From NCBI GenBank assembly GCA_045634365.1, contig JAZRAC010000066.1, forward strand, positions 37,503 to 101,502: a DNA stretch of 64,000 nt. Direction: 5' to 3'. The notes beneath the pieces were generated by a model. It did no database searches. It saw only the letters and a list, made by a program, of their open reading frames with translations, and was not told the origin of the DNA. How positions within the stretch are numbered: position 1 is the first letter of the stretch; each line of letters begins with the position of its first letter. The translations under genes and the position numbers were made by a program. This stretch comes from HGM04593 sp045634365 (lineage in GTDB: Bacteria; Bacteroidota; Bacteroidia; Bacteroidales; Bacteroidaceae). Shown in pieces: positions 35,279 to 44,290 of the stretch.

Positions 35279-35415
35279 AAATTTAGAAGTTGTTTAAAAT
35301 TTATTTCGAAATTGTTTAAGAATTGTCAAACTCAAACAAGCCGAAACAGCATTTTATTCAGCTTTGATATATTTTTATAAGAAATTTAAAAAACGTCTTA
35401 AACATCCTCTTAATT

Positions 35416-36543
35416 ATGAAGAACACCAAATTTGACGACATTCGTCCCTATTACGACGAGGAGATACCCGCAGCAATGCAGCGAATCACCGATAGTAATT
35501 TCTTCCCGCTTTTGGCCTCATACGTTTATCCCGACGAGAATATAGAGGATGTAAAAGCATTGTTACGCACGTTCAAGAATATCTCCGACTTTCAGTTGCA
35601 GGTGATGAAGCACGTTAACGAACAGGTTATAGCGCGAAGCATCACCGAATTTACATATTCGGGGATTGAGCAGCTCTCCCCCGAGAAACACTATCTGTTT
35701 GTATCGAACCATCGTGATATAATGCTCGACGCCTGCCTGCTGCAATATATTCTCTACAAGCACGGGCACGACACGGCAGAAATAACATTTGGTGCCAATC
35801 TTATGAGCACCCCTTTGGTTATTGACATTGGCAAAGCCAATAAAATGTTCAAAGTGGAGAGAGGCGGAAGTATGAAGGATTTTTACAAAAGTTCGCTCCA
35901 CCTTTCCGAGTATATAAGATACGTTATTACCGAGAAAGGGCAATCTGTGTGGATTGCCCAGCGCAACGGGCGCACCAAGGATGGAAACGATGCTACCAGC
36001 CAAGGCATCATAAAAATGTTCTGTATGAGCAAACAGTCCGACAAAATTGAGGCTCTTGCGGAACTGAATATCATTCCTGTTTCTGTATCATACGAATGGG
36101 AATCTTGCGACATTTTAAAGGCATTGGAATTATATGCGTCGAGAGAGGCAAAATATATAAAGAAGCCGGGTGAGGACCTTAACAGCATTCTCACAGGCAT
36201 TGTACAGCCCAAAGGGCGTGTACACATTGAATTCTGCCCGCAAATAACCATCGACGAACTATCGGCTTACAGCGAGTGCACCAACAACGAGTATCACAAA
36301 AAAGTTGCCGAGCTTATGGACAGCCGCATAAATTCCGCCTATAAACTCACCCCCAACAACTATATTGCCCACGATATTCGTTACGGACAGAATAAATACG
36401 CCGACAAATACACCCGCGAGGAGTATAATGCGTTTGTTGAGCGTATGCAACTATTGGACGATTATGAGGTTGATGAACGCGATATTCTCAAAGACATCTT
36501 CTTGGGCATCTATTCTAACCCCATAGACAACAAGCCGGAATAA
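35416..36543 (+). CDS. Glycerolipid-type acyltransferase
   Basis: A 375-residue PlsC/PlsB-superfamily protein. The conserved segment YLFVSNHRDIMLDACLL carries the catalytic histidine; the aspartate is six residues on (H-x5-D, or H-x-D), slightly off the normal H-x4-D. FKVERGGSMKDFY and SVWIAQRNGRTKDGNDA are the other family blocks. A role in fixing the polyene to a glycerolipid is plausible. It starts 137 bases after the PaaK-like gene, the largest gap in the later half of the cluster; a 7/8 match to a -7 element (TATATTTT, 35368-35375) could give it a promoter of its own. Confidence 0.72.
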   Translation: MKNTKFDDIRPYYDEEIPAAMQRITDSNFFPLLASYVYPDENIEDVKALLRTFKNISDFQLQVMKHVNEQVIARSITEFTYSGIEQLSPEKHYLFVSNHRDIMLDACLLQYILYKHGHDTAEITFGANLMSTPLVIDIGKANKMFKVERGGSMKDFYKSSLHLSEYIRYVITEKGQSVWIAQRNGRTKDGNDATSQGIIKMFCMSKQSDKIEALAELNIIPVSVSYEWESCDILKALELYASREAKYIKKPGEDLNSILTGIVQPKGRVHIEFCPQITIDELSAYSECTNNEYHKKVAELMDSRINSAYKLTPNNYIAHDIRYGQNKYADKYTREEYNAFVERMQLLDDYEVDERDILKDIFLGIYSNPIDNKPE

Positions 36544-36548
36544 TCATA

Positions 36549-39500
36549 ATGATAAACTTCTTTCTAAAAATATACGACTATTTACAGAAAAAGAGATTAT
36601 TCTTCCTTGTAACCCTTTTCGTATCGCTTATTATACTAATAAGCAGAGCGTTGACATTGGACTACAAGGAAGATATATATGATTTTTTGCCCATAGACTC
36701 CCAGCATCAAAAATCGTTGAATATCTTTCAGAGCCTCTCCTCGGCCGAAAAGATATTCATCATCTTCCAGCATAAAGACACTGCCCTCATCGAGCAGGAC
36801 GAGATTGTGGAGGCTATGGAGAATTTCCGTGAGTTGTTGATTGAGAGCGACACTACGGGTGTGAGCGAGGGGCTTACCCTCTCCATCGACATTGACAAGT
36901 ACAGAGATATTACCAATAATATTTACAGACACGTTCCCTACTTTCTCACCCCCGAAGATTACAACCGGCTCGATTCTATTCTGACACCCGAATATATAGA
37001 GAAACAGACAAGGCAAATTAAAGAATTATTGCTCCTGCCTTCGGGCGGGCTTTTGACCGAGAATATTCAAAAAGACCCACTGAATATCTTTACTCCCGTT
37101 ATTTCCAAGCTGCAAGGCTTCAATAACACAACCAATTATGAACTATACGATGGCTACATATTCACCCCCGACAAGAAAAAAGCCATCGCAATGTTAGTTT
37201 CCCCTTATGGCTCCGGCGAAACAGCCAACAATGGGAAACTCATAGAGCATCTGAACACAATAATAACAGAATTAGAAGTTCAAATGCCGGGCATCACCGC
37301 TCATCTGACCGGTGCACCGGTTATTGCAGTGGGCAACGCCACTCAAATTAAGAACGACAGCATTATTGCCATTCTGTTTGCAGTATTCTCAATTCTTGCC
37401 CTGCTGCTATACTCCTTCCGTAGCATTAAGGAACTATTATACATTGCAGCATCCATAATGTTCGGTTGGGTATTTGCAATGGCGGCAATCTCACTGTTCA
37501 ACAGCCAAATATCGATGATTGTCATAGGAATATCCTCTATATTCATCGGCATTGCGGTAAATTACCCGTTGCACCTGATAGCCCATACAAGGCATCTGAA
37601 CGACATACGCTCTTCGCTCAAAGATATAATACCGCCATTGATTGTGGGCAACATAACCACGGTGGGAGCATTTATGTGTTTAGTGCCACTTAAATCCGTA
37701 GCTTTAAGAGATTTAGGCCTCTTCGGCTCGTTTATGCTCATTGGTACCATTCTTTTTGTCATACTGTTCCTGCCACAAATACTCACCACAGGGAAGCAGA
37801 GAGAGCACAAAGAGAGAATGTTGCTGCCGAACCTAATCTCCTTCAATTTCGAGAATAAAAAATGGATTATCCGGGCTCTACTATTGGTGACCATTCCTCT
37901 TGCCTATTATAGCACTCAAACAAAGTTTGATGCCAATATGCAGAGTATAAATTATATGACCGAGGAGCAACGGGAGGATTTTAACGAATTACAGGCTACA
38001 ATTTCGAGCAAACAGAATACCCTGTTTTTAGTCTACGAAGATACTATTCTGGACAATGCTCTGAAAGAGAGCGAGAAAAACCGTCGCTACTTCGATGAAC
38101 TACAAAGAAATAGCGCAATTTCTCAATTCAGCAGCATTACAACATTCTGCCCATCAATCGATGAACAGGAGAAGCGCATAGAAGAGTGGAATAAATTTAT
38201 TGAGAAAAAGGGCAATCTTCTTAAAGCCACATTTAAAAAGGAGCTCTCGGCAAACGGCTTTCAGGAGGAGGGGTTTGCTCAATATTTCAATATTATCGAC
38301 GGCGCATACACAGCCGGTGCACCCAATTTCGGGGAGGTGCTGGGAGAAATTTCCACACAGCATATATGTAAATTAAACGGCAACAACTATGTTGTAGATA
38401 AAATCTCCGTACCTTACGAGGATACAGAGGCTGTAAAAAACAAGATAGAGGAACATCTGCCCGATGCGCATTGTTTCGATGTAAGCAGTATAAGCAATGC
38501 AATTTCGCAAACTCTCTCCGATGAGTTTAACTACATTGGTATTTCTTGCGGAATTATAGTGTTCATCTTCCTATGGTTCTCCTTTGGGCGCATAGAATTA
38601 AGCATTATGGCATTTTTGCCTATGGCAATAAGCTGGGTGTGGATTTTGGGAATTATGGGAATTACCGGCATTCAATTTAATATTGTAAATGTCATTCTGG
38701 CAACATTTATCTTCGGGCAGGGTGACGACTATACTATCTTTATGAGCGAGGGCCTGATAGATGAATATGCCTATCGGAAGAAACTGCTTGCATCGTACAA
38801 GAACAGTATTATAATGTCGGCACTTATAATGTTTCTGGGCATCGGCTGCTTGATAATAACAGAGCATCCGGCCCTAAAATCGCTTGCCGAGGTTACTATT
38901 GTGGGAATGGCGGTGGTTGTTATCACGGCATATATTATTCCCCCGTTGGTGTTCAAGAAACTTAACTACCACAAAGGGCAACAGCGCGTGTATCCGCTCA
39001 CGCTCGAAAGGGTTACAGTGACACTTTTTGCAGCAATAATCCTCGTTGTAAATATCATCATAGGGGCGATTGCAGCAACGCTTCTGCTTGCAATAGGAAA
39101 CGGGAAAAAACTGTGGAGATTCAGAATCCTTAACAGCCTTAACCATTTTATGGCAAAAGCCATTCGCCTCTCTCTCTACGGGGTAAAAATCTCTGTGAAT
39201 TTCCCCGATGATAAGATGCCGGACAGAGGGAGTGTGATTATATGCAACAATCCGTCAATCTTGAACATAATAGTGCTGAAAAGCATACACCCCTGCATAT
39301 TGGCAGGCTGCAATATATGCAACAGCAAAATAGTTAACAGGATTTTTAATTACACTGGCCTCACTATTACAGACGATAAGATAAATAATCTGAAAGAATT
39401 TATCGATAAAGGGTACCACATTTGCACCTTCTGCGACAGTTCCACATTGCGTTTCCGAGAGGAAATTTTCTCTCTTGCCAAAGAGCTTGACACAGATATT

Positions 39501-40076
39501 GTGCCTGTAATAATCCAGGGCAGCAATATGATTATGCCGCAAGGCAGCTCTATCGTAAACAGAGGCATTGTAACTATCGAAGCAGGAGAAAGAATTGTGC
39601 CTGCCGATAGTTGTGCAAAAGATATTAACCTGATGTATGAGGATTGCCACCATCGTCTATCGTCAAAAATAGAGAATACCGGCTATTATAGATATTTTGT
39701 AGAATCGAGATATTTTTATAAAGGCCTGATGGCCGAGCTTGAAACATCGAAGTTAATAAAGAAGCACTCCTGTTTCACCCAATGGATAGATACCCCTATC
39801 GATGCGGATAATATTATTATCATAAATAATGGTTACGGAGTATTGGGCTTGCTATTCTCTTTGGTTCATAAGAATAAGAATATTTATGTCACCGAGAGTG
39901 ATTGCGACAAATTCATTTTAAGCCGCAACGTTTCATACAAGCCCCACAATCTGCATTTCATTGAGGATGGTCCCATCGATGAGGCTCTATTGCGGAATTC
40001 CAGAATATACATTTACAATCCCACAGAGAGCCGGATGCAACAATTCCGCAATTACGATATTATTGTAATTAAATAA
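36549..40076 (+). CDS. RND/MMPL-family exporter fused to degenerate acyltransferase and a third domain
   Basis: A 1175-residue fusion. Residues 1-840 are an RND/MMPL exporter: a first helix (RLFFLVTLFVSLIILI), a large external loop, helix bundles with SIIAILFAVFSILALLLYSF and GISSIFIGIAVNYPLHLIAH, then a second half including ILATFIFGQGDDYTIFMSEG. Residues about 880-1030 are PlsC-like, but the H-x4-D box reads CNNPSILN and the PEGTR block reads FCDSSTLRFREEI, so the catalytic residues are lost. Residues about 1040-1175 (IIIINNGYGVLGLLFSLVH, IYVTESDCDKFILSRNV) look like a small Rossmann or methyltransferase-like domain. It probably exports the pigment lipid, with the C-terminal domains binding the substrate. 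Confidence 0.8.
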   Translation: MINFFLKIYDYLQKKRLFFLVTLFVSLIILISRALTLDYKEDIYDFLPIDSQHQKSLNIFQSLSSAEKIFIIFQHKDTALIEQDEIVEAMENFRELLIESDTTGVSEGLTLSIDIDKYRDITNNIYRHVPYFLTPEDYNRLDSILTPEYIEKQTRQIKELLLLPSGGLLTENIQKDPLNIFTPVISKLQGFNNTTNYELYDGYIFTPDKKKAIAMLVSPYGSGETANNGKLIEHLNTIITELEVQMPGITAHLTGAPVIAVGNATQIKNDSIIAILFAVFSILALLLYSFRSIKELLYIAASIMFGWVFAMAAISLFNSQISMIVIGISSIFIGIAVNYPLHLIAHTRHLNDIRSSLKDIIPPLIVGNITTVGAFMCLVPLKSVALRDLGLFGSFMLIGTILFVILFLPQILTTGKQREHKERMLLPNLISFNFENKKWIIRALLLVTIPLAYYSTQTKFDANMQSINYMTEEQREDFNELQATISSKQNTLFLVYEDTILDNALKESEKNRRYFDELQRNSAISQFSSITTFCPSIDEQEKRIEEWNKFIEKKGNLLKATFKKELSANGFQEEGFAQYFNIIDGAYTAGAPNFGEVLGEISTQHICKLNGNNYVVDKISVPYEDTEAVKNKIEEHLPDAHCFDVSSISNAISQTLSDEFNYIGISCGIIVFIFLWFSFGRIELSIMAFLPMAISWVWILGIMGITGIQFNIVNVILATFIFGQGDDYTIFMSEGLIDEYAYRKKLLASYKNSIIMSALIMFLGIGCLIITEHPALKSLAEVTIVGMAVVVITAYIIPPLVFKKLNYHKGQQRVYPLTLERVTVTLFAAIILVVNIIIGAIAATLLLAIGNGKKLWRFRILNSLNHFMAKAIRLSLYGVKISVNFPDDKMPDRGSVIICNNPSILNIIVLKSIHPCILAGCNICNSKIVNRIFNYTGLTITDDKINNLKEFIDKGYHICTFCDSSTLRFREEIFSLAKELDTDIVPVIIQGSNMIMPQGSSIVNRGIVTIEAGERIVPADSCAKDINLMYEDCHHRLSSKIENTGYYRYFVESRYFYKGLMAELETSKLIKKHSCFTQWIDTPIDADNIIIINNGYGVLGLLFSLVHKNKNIYVTESDCDKFILSRNVSYKPHNLHFIEDGPIDEALLRNSRIYIYNPTESRMQQFRNYDIIVIK

Positions 40077-40101
40077 GGATTACAATTTATATAGAAAGAA
40101 T

Positions 40102-40141
40102 TACCCCAAACTTTTGGCTCAACGTAAAAAGTTGAGGGGTA
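40102..40141 (+). terminator. Terminator at the end of the polyene cluster
   Basis: Inverted repeats TACCCC/GGGGTA with an inner perfect CTCAAC (40118-40123) / GTTGAG (40131-40136) hairpin, starting 26 bases after the exporter stop. No long T-run follows, so strength is uncertain. Confidence 0.5.
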
Positions 40142-40178
40142 AAATAAAAACATTGTCAATCTAATAAAAAAACTTACT

Positions 40179-40605
40179 CTAAAACCCTCGGTGTTATTCT
40201 CGGCTTGCTTAAATTCTCTCTCTCTTACACTTGTTTAAAATTACTTCTGCTGCTGTTATTGTGCTGTACACCAGCAATGGTAATTCTAAAAAAAAAGAAC
40301 CGGCACTGTGTGAGCGACAGTTGTTGTTAGCGGCAAATGAGGAAAAGAATGGGGATTTGTTTGAGCGGTGGAATGCGGCGTTGCTGCGTGTGTGTGAAGA
40401 GCGAGTTGCCCCATTCCCGAATTTACCGCGTAAAGACAACAACGGCGAGAATAAAGCGACCGAGTTATGTTGCAATAGCAACTCACGAGCAAAGCTTTAT
40501 TCGAATTGTGAGGTCTGTGCCGGGCGTTTGGTTCTTTGCGCGACAAAGAACGTAAAAATTTTTGCCGATTGTGAGAATAGCCGAAAATAACACCGAGAAT
40601 TTTAG
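40179..40605. repeat. 427-base element bounded by inverted repeats
   Basis: The left end (40179-40205) and the right end (40579-40605) are complementary at 24 of 27 positions (core CTCGGTGTTATT). The interior encodes nothing recognisable. This may be a MITE-like insertion or a long-range RNA structure. No clear target-site duplication was seen. Confidence 0.55.
40272..40552. repeat. Diverged repeat, copy A
   Basis: It begins CAGCAATGGTAATTCT, an A-run and GAACCGGCACTGT, and ends TGTGCCGGGCG, TTTGGTTCTTT, a short loop and AAAGAAC. Copy B has the same ends and nearly the same length but a different middle. The ends are partly complementary to each other. Confidence 0.6.
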
Positions 40606-40813
40606 AGCAAATACATCTTTGGACTGATAATATTTTGCTTAGCCCCCCAACTTTTGCAGGTGAGCCAAAACAAGGCTCAGTAGGGAAAAGGGGTCAGTAG
40701 AAAAAAAGTTGTGATCCAATAAATCTTTAATTATAGAGATAATATAGCAGTTGCCCCACATTCCAATAGTTAATGTCATTCTATATTATTACCTTAATTA
40801 TTGTGTAGTATAT

Positions 40814-41092
40814 CAGCAGTGGTAATTCTAAAAAAAGAACCGGCACTGTAAGAGAAAGAATTAAAGGCCGTCGAAGTTAAGGAAACAAGCGAGGAGATAG
40901 TACGGTATGCCGTTAATTTTCATACAACGCAATACCGCACGCTTCCGGAGCCCCTTAACTTCGACGAACAGCCTTTAATGACAAGCGAGGAATGAACGAG
41001 GGATATTGCTTAGCAATTCGCGAGCCGAGGCGTGAGCGACTTGAACGTACTCGTGTGCCGGACCTTTTGGTTCTTTTGGGTACAAAAGAACA
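40814..41092. repeat. Diverged repeat, copy B
   Basis: It begins CAGCAGTGGTAATTCT, an A-run and GAACCGGCACTGT, and ends GTGTGCCGGACC, TTTTGGTTCTTTT, a short loop and AAAAGAAC (stem 41070-41091). Its middle contains the long hairpin at 40860-40979, absent from copy A. Confidence 0.6.
40860..40979. repeat. 120-base imperfect hairpin inside repeat copy B
   Basis: The left arm (40860-40882, ATTAAAGGCCGTCGAAGTTA then AGG) pairs with the right arm (40953-40979), which has three extra bases after AAAGGC. A second, inner pairing (TACGGTAT with ATACCG) extends it. It could be a structured RNA or a palindromic insertion. Confidence 0.55.
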
Positions 41093-41217
41093 TATAAAAC
41101 AATTTGTTTAAAGCAAGAACTACTCGCGGGCCACCGAGAAGTTAAAAGCAAGAATGTTTGACAAACAAATAGTAGTATCCACTGTAAATTTCTACTGAAC
41201 CCAAAACAGGCACAGCA

Positions 41218-41251
41218 TTGTTGCAAAAATGAACAAACATCACTATCTTTA
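41218..41251 (+). promoter_or_regulatory. Promoter of the panE-like gene
   Basis: TTG (41221-41223, with a second TTG at 41218) precedes TATCTTTA (41244-41251, 7 of 8 to TAnnTTTG) by 20 bases. The ATG at 41277 lies 25 bases downstream; an in-frame ATG at 41229 lies inside this promoter, which favours the 41277 start. Confidence 0.5.
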
Positions 41252-41276
41252 CACCATAAACAAACATCAATCAATT

Positions 41277-42278
41277 ATGAGAGCAGCAATATACGGCGCA
41301 GGTTCATTAGGAACCATACTCGGTGCATATATCACCAAGAACGGAGGAAAAATAGAACTTATCAACCGCAACAAGGCCCACGTAGAAGCATTGCAGAAAC
41401 AGGGAGCAAAAGTTACGGGAACAGTGAATTTTTCACAACCGGTTACAGCATATACGCCCGATGAAATGTCGGGCACATACGATATTATATTTCTAATGAC
41501 CAAGCAACAGCAAAATGCCGAGGTTGTAGAATATATAAAACAATTCCTTGCTGCCGACGGCGTGATAGTAACCCTGCAAAATGGAATACCCGAATTACAA
41601 ATAAGCGAGATTGTGGGCGAGGAGCGTGTGCTTGGCTGCACAGTAGCTTGGGGCGCAACAATGCAAGAGCCGGGCGTGTGCGAACTAACAAGTACACCCG
41701 ATTCCCTCACATTCTCATTAGGTTCCCTTCTACCCCGCCCCAACGCTCACATCAACAGTGTAAAATCGTTGCTGGAACTTATGGGCCCTGTGGAAATTGA
41801 CAAAAATTTCATCGGCTCACGTTGGAGTAAGCTACTCATAAATTCGGCATTTTCGGGAATGAGCGCAGTGCTTGGTTGCACATTTGGCGAAGCAGCCGGC
41901 AACAAGGCTTCACGCCGCATAGTGCAAGCGCTAATAAAAGAGAGTATAGACGTTTGTGCAGCCGGCAATATAAAAATCGAGCCGGTTCAGGGGAAAGACA
42001 TTGTGAAACTCCTCGATTACAAGAACCGCATAAAAAAAGCATTCTCATTCTTTATAATCCCTATCGCCATACGCAAGCACGCCAAACTGAAAGCGAGTAT
42101 GTTACAAGACCTTGAAAAGGGCAAAAAGACCGAGGTTGATGCAATTAACGGTGTTGTCAGCGCATACGGTCGCAAAGTGGGCGTTCCCACACCTATGAAC
42201 GATACGGTTGTCGATATTATACACCGCATAGAAAAAGATGAATTAAAGCCCACATTCGACAATCTTAAATACTTTTAA
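41277..42278 (+). CDS. Ketopantoate reductase family protein (PanE/ApbA)
   Basis: A 333-residue NADPH-dependent reductase. The nucleotide-binding motif is AAIYGAGSLGTILGAYI. LMTKQQQNAEVV, TLQNGIPELQISEIVG and the central SRWSKLLINSAFSGMSAVLG fit 2-dehydropantoate 2-reductase, which makes pantoate for coenzyme A. In this family many members have other 2-keto-acid substrates, so panE itself is not certain. The C-terminal region has KASMLQDLEKGKKTEVDAIN, the family signature with the catalytic lysine region. It stands alone with its own promoter and ends at a bidirectional terminator. Confidence 0.82.
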   Translation: MRAAIYGAGSLGTILGAYITKNGGKIELINRNKAHVEALQKQGAKVTGTVNFSQPVTAYTPDEMSGTYDIIFLMTKQQQNAEVVEYIKQFLAADGVIVTLQNGIPELQISEIVGEERVLGCTVAWGATMQEPGVCELTSTPDSLTFSLGSLLPRPNAHINSVKSLLELMGPVEIDKNFIGSRWSKLLINSAFSGMSAVLGCTFGEAAGNKASRRIVQALIKESIDVCAAGNIKIEPVQGKDIVKLLDYKNRIKKAFSFFIIPIAIRKHAKLKASMLQDLEKGKKTEVDAINGVVSAYGRKVGVPTPMNDTVVDIIHRIEKDELKPTFDNLKYF

Positions 42279-42416
42279 GACCTATAAAAATATCAAGAAT
42301 AATTTTAGCAGTTCCTAAATATCATTTACCAATTGTTTGATTAACGGCTACACAATTTAAACACACCTTAAACAAAAGAATTTCAAGCCTGCCTTTATGG
42401 TAAATTTTATTTACAC

Positions 42417-42454
42417 ATCAACGGGTGCAAATTCTATAATTTGCACCCGTTGAT
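42417..42454. terminator. Bidirectional terminator between panE-like gene and ligase paralogue 2
   Basis: A perfect 16-base stem (ATCAACGGGTGCAAAT, 42417-42432, with 42439-42454) and a 6-base loop, between converging genes. Confidence 0.8.
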
Positions 42455-42475
42455 GATTATAAATAACTATCCGAA

Positions 42476-44155
42476 TCAGCTATACATAAAGCGACGGATA
42501 CTCTGTTTGGGAGTCTTTTCAAATGGGTCATTGCGCATTTCGGTGTACCCAATCTTGCTGTATGCTGCAAGTTCGTTGTTTAGCGCAAGCACATTTTCAT
42601 TAACAAGTTTATTAAGTTCCTCCTTCGAAAGACCATCCTTCTCGCCTGCCGCATAGTCGAGGACCACAAGTGCTACGATTGCATTCTTGCGACCAACAAC
42701 CAACGATTCAACAACATAGGGAAGGTTGTTTATCTTATCCTCAATCTCCTCGGGATAGATATTCTGTCCACTACCTGTGAGAATCATATTCTTGCAACGG
42801 CCTTTTATAAAGATATTGTTTTTAGCATCTATCAGGCCCATATCTCCGGTTCGCAACCAGCCATCGGAGGTAAAGGCAGCTTTTGTTGCCTCTTCATTAT
42901 TGTAGTAACCGTGCATCACTGCATCACCCTTAACCTGAATTTCACCAAGCACACGGCGGGGGTTCGACGAATCGATACGCACCTCTATGGGCAATGCGGG
43001 AGAGCCGCAAGAGTATTTTACATACTCACTCTTGTCGCGGTAAGAGATAAGAGGGCCACACTCGGCCATTCCATAGCCTACCACATAGGGGAATTTCATT
43101 CTTTTCAAGAGGTCTTCAACCTCGCGGTTAAGTGCAGCGCCACCTATAATTACACCCACGGTGAAATTATTGCCAAACGCATCGAGCAATGCCTTACGCA
43201 CCTTGTTAAGCACCAATTTGTCGAGCAAGGGTACTTTCAACAGATACTTTGCAGGGAATTTGCGCAACTGGGGAAATACTTTTGATTTAAATATCTTCTC
43301 GATAACCATCGGCACGGTGAGGAACATAAAAGGCTTAACCATTGCAAGGCCACCCAACAGACGGGCGGGCGTGGGCTTGCCAGGCATAACATAAACGTGA
43401 CAGCCGCTCGACAAGGGGAAGAGCACGTCGAATGTCTGGCCGAACATATGCGCCATAGGAAGAATTACAAACATATTTCCACCGGCACAGGCAGGTACCT
43501 CGCGACGGCCGAATTCGAGGTTCACCGACAGTGAACGGGCCGGCAGAACCACGCCTTTTGATGTTGCGCTTGTGGTACCCGAAGTAAAGCTAATCTCCGC
43601 AACAGCCTCCATATCCTTCTCCTCTTTATAATAGTTCACAAGGGCGGGAGTGAGGCCGTCAGGAAAGCGCGAAGAGAAGTGCGATTGAATATTTTTACCG
43701 GCATTCGCAAAACTCTCAACACTTGCGTGTACTACACTGATATTCTTAACATTAAGTATTCCAGCAAAGCCTTTTATTGTTTCCAATTGGGGGATTAACT
43801 TCTCATCGGCTTTTATTCCATTGATGGCAATCTCGTCGGCAATAAGAACTTTACATTCAGAGAAGCAAGATAGCTCCACCACTGCCGACGGAAGAAAGTC
43901 GGGAAGGAAAGGAACGGTCACTGCATCGTAGGTGAGAGTGGCAAAATATGCAATTGCCCACTCGGCCGAGTTACGAGCATAAAGGGCTATCTTATCACCC
44001 TTCTTAATGCCTGCCTCCTCAAAGAAAATGTGGTATTTTTCAATACCCTCGGCCATTTGCCCATAGGTATATGTCTCGGCGCCGAAGTTTGTCAGGGCCG
44101 GCATATCCCAATGAGTCTTGATAGAGTCATTGATATAACTTAAAAAATGCTTCAT
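42476..44155 (-). CDS. AMP-binding fatty acyl-CoA ligase-like protein (paralogue 2 of 4)
   Basis: A 559-residue ANL enzyme closely related to the genes at 5346, 44445 and 46163. The ATP-loop is FTSGTTSATSKGVVL, one residue longer than in its paralogues and without the usual proline before the lysine. The A5 motif is VGYGMAECGPLISY and the C-terminal lysine segment PKQSIRRFMYS. It is the last of three tandem ligases but separated by 289 bases, with its own candidate -7 element at 44199-44206. The expected reaction is acyl-adenylate formation and transfer to CoA or ACP. Confidence 0.85.
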   Translation of the reverse strand: MKHFLSYINDSIKTHWDMPALTNFGAETYTYGQMAEGIEKYHIFFEEAGIKKGDKIALYARNSAEWAIAYFATLTYDAVTVPFLPDFLPSAVVELSCFSECKVLIADEIAINGIKADEKLIPQLETIKGFAGILNVKNISVVHASVESFANAGKNIQSHFSSRFPDGLTPALVNYYKEEKDMEAVAEISFTSGTTSATSKGVVLPARSLSVNLEFGRREVPACAGGNMFVILPMAHMFGQTFDVLFPLSSGCHVYVMPGKPTPARLLGGLAMVKPFMFLTVPMVIEKIFKSKVFPQLRKFPAKYLLKVPLLDKLVLNKVRKALLDAFGNNFTVGVIIGGAALNREVEDLLKRMKFPYVVGYGMAECGPLISYRDKSEYVKYSCGSPALPIEVRIDSSNPRRVLGEIQVKGDAVMHGYYNNEEATKAAFTSDGWLRTGDMGLIDAKNNIFIKGRCKNMILTGSGQNIYPEEIEDKINNLPYVVESLVVGRKNAIVALVVLDYAAGEKDGLSKEELNKLVNENVLALNNELAAYSKIGYTEMRNDPFEKTPKQSIRRFMYS

Positions 44156-44198
44156 AATGTTTGATTGTATGATTGATTATTTTATTTATGTATGACGG

Positions 44199-44206
44199 CA
44201 AAAATA
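44199..44206 (-). promoter_or_regulatory. -7 element candidate of ligase paralogue 2
   Basis: Read leftward, TATTTTTG is a perfect TAnnTTTG, 43 bases before the start codon at 44155. No good -33 element lies at the usual distance. Confidence 0.4.
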
Positions 44207-44290
44207 TCTATAATTTGTTTCCAAATAAAGGAATTCTCACAAATTCGGACGCAAATATCTCTATTTTTTCTTAAAAAGCAAAAAATATCT

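Larger units (their letters stand above)
40077..41276. other. 1.2 kb gene-free stretch with diverged repeats
   Basis: No convincing gene is present; short open frames here have atypical composition and no recognisable product. The stretch holds a terminator, an element with terminal inverted repeats (40179-40605), two diverged copies of a further repeat (40272-40552 and 40814-41092), a 120-base imperfect hairpin (40860-40979) and, at the right end, the promoter of the panE-like gene. Confidence 0.7.

Noticed and set aside
13534..40076. Full flexirubin cluster
   Set aside because: No DarA/DarB-like cyclase or KAS III-like ketosynthase for the dialkylresorcinol was seen.
40231..40590. Open reading frame of 119 codons in the gene-free stretch
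   Set aside because: No recognisable product, cysteine-rich odd composition, and it lies across an inverted-repeat element; likely chance.
41229..41276. Earlier start of the panE-like gene
   Set aside because: It lies within the predicted promoter and adds residues before the Rossmann motif.
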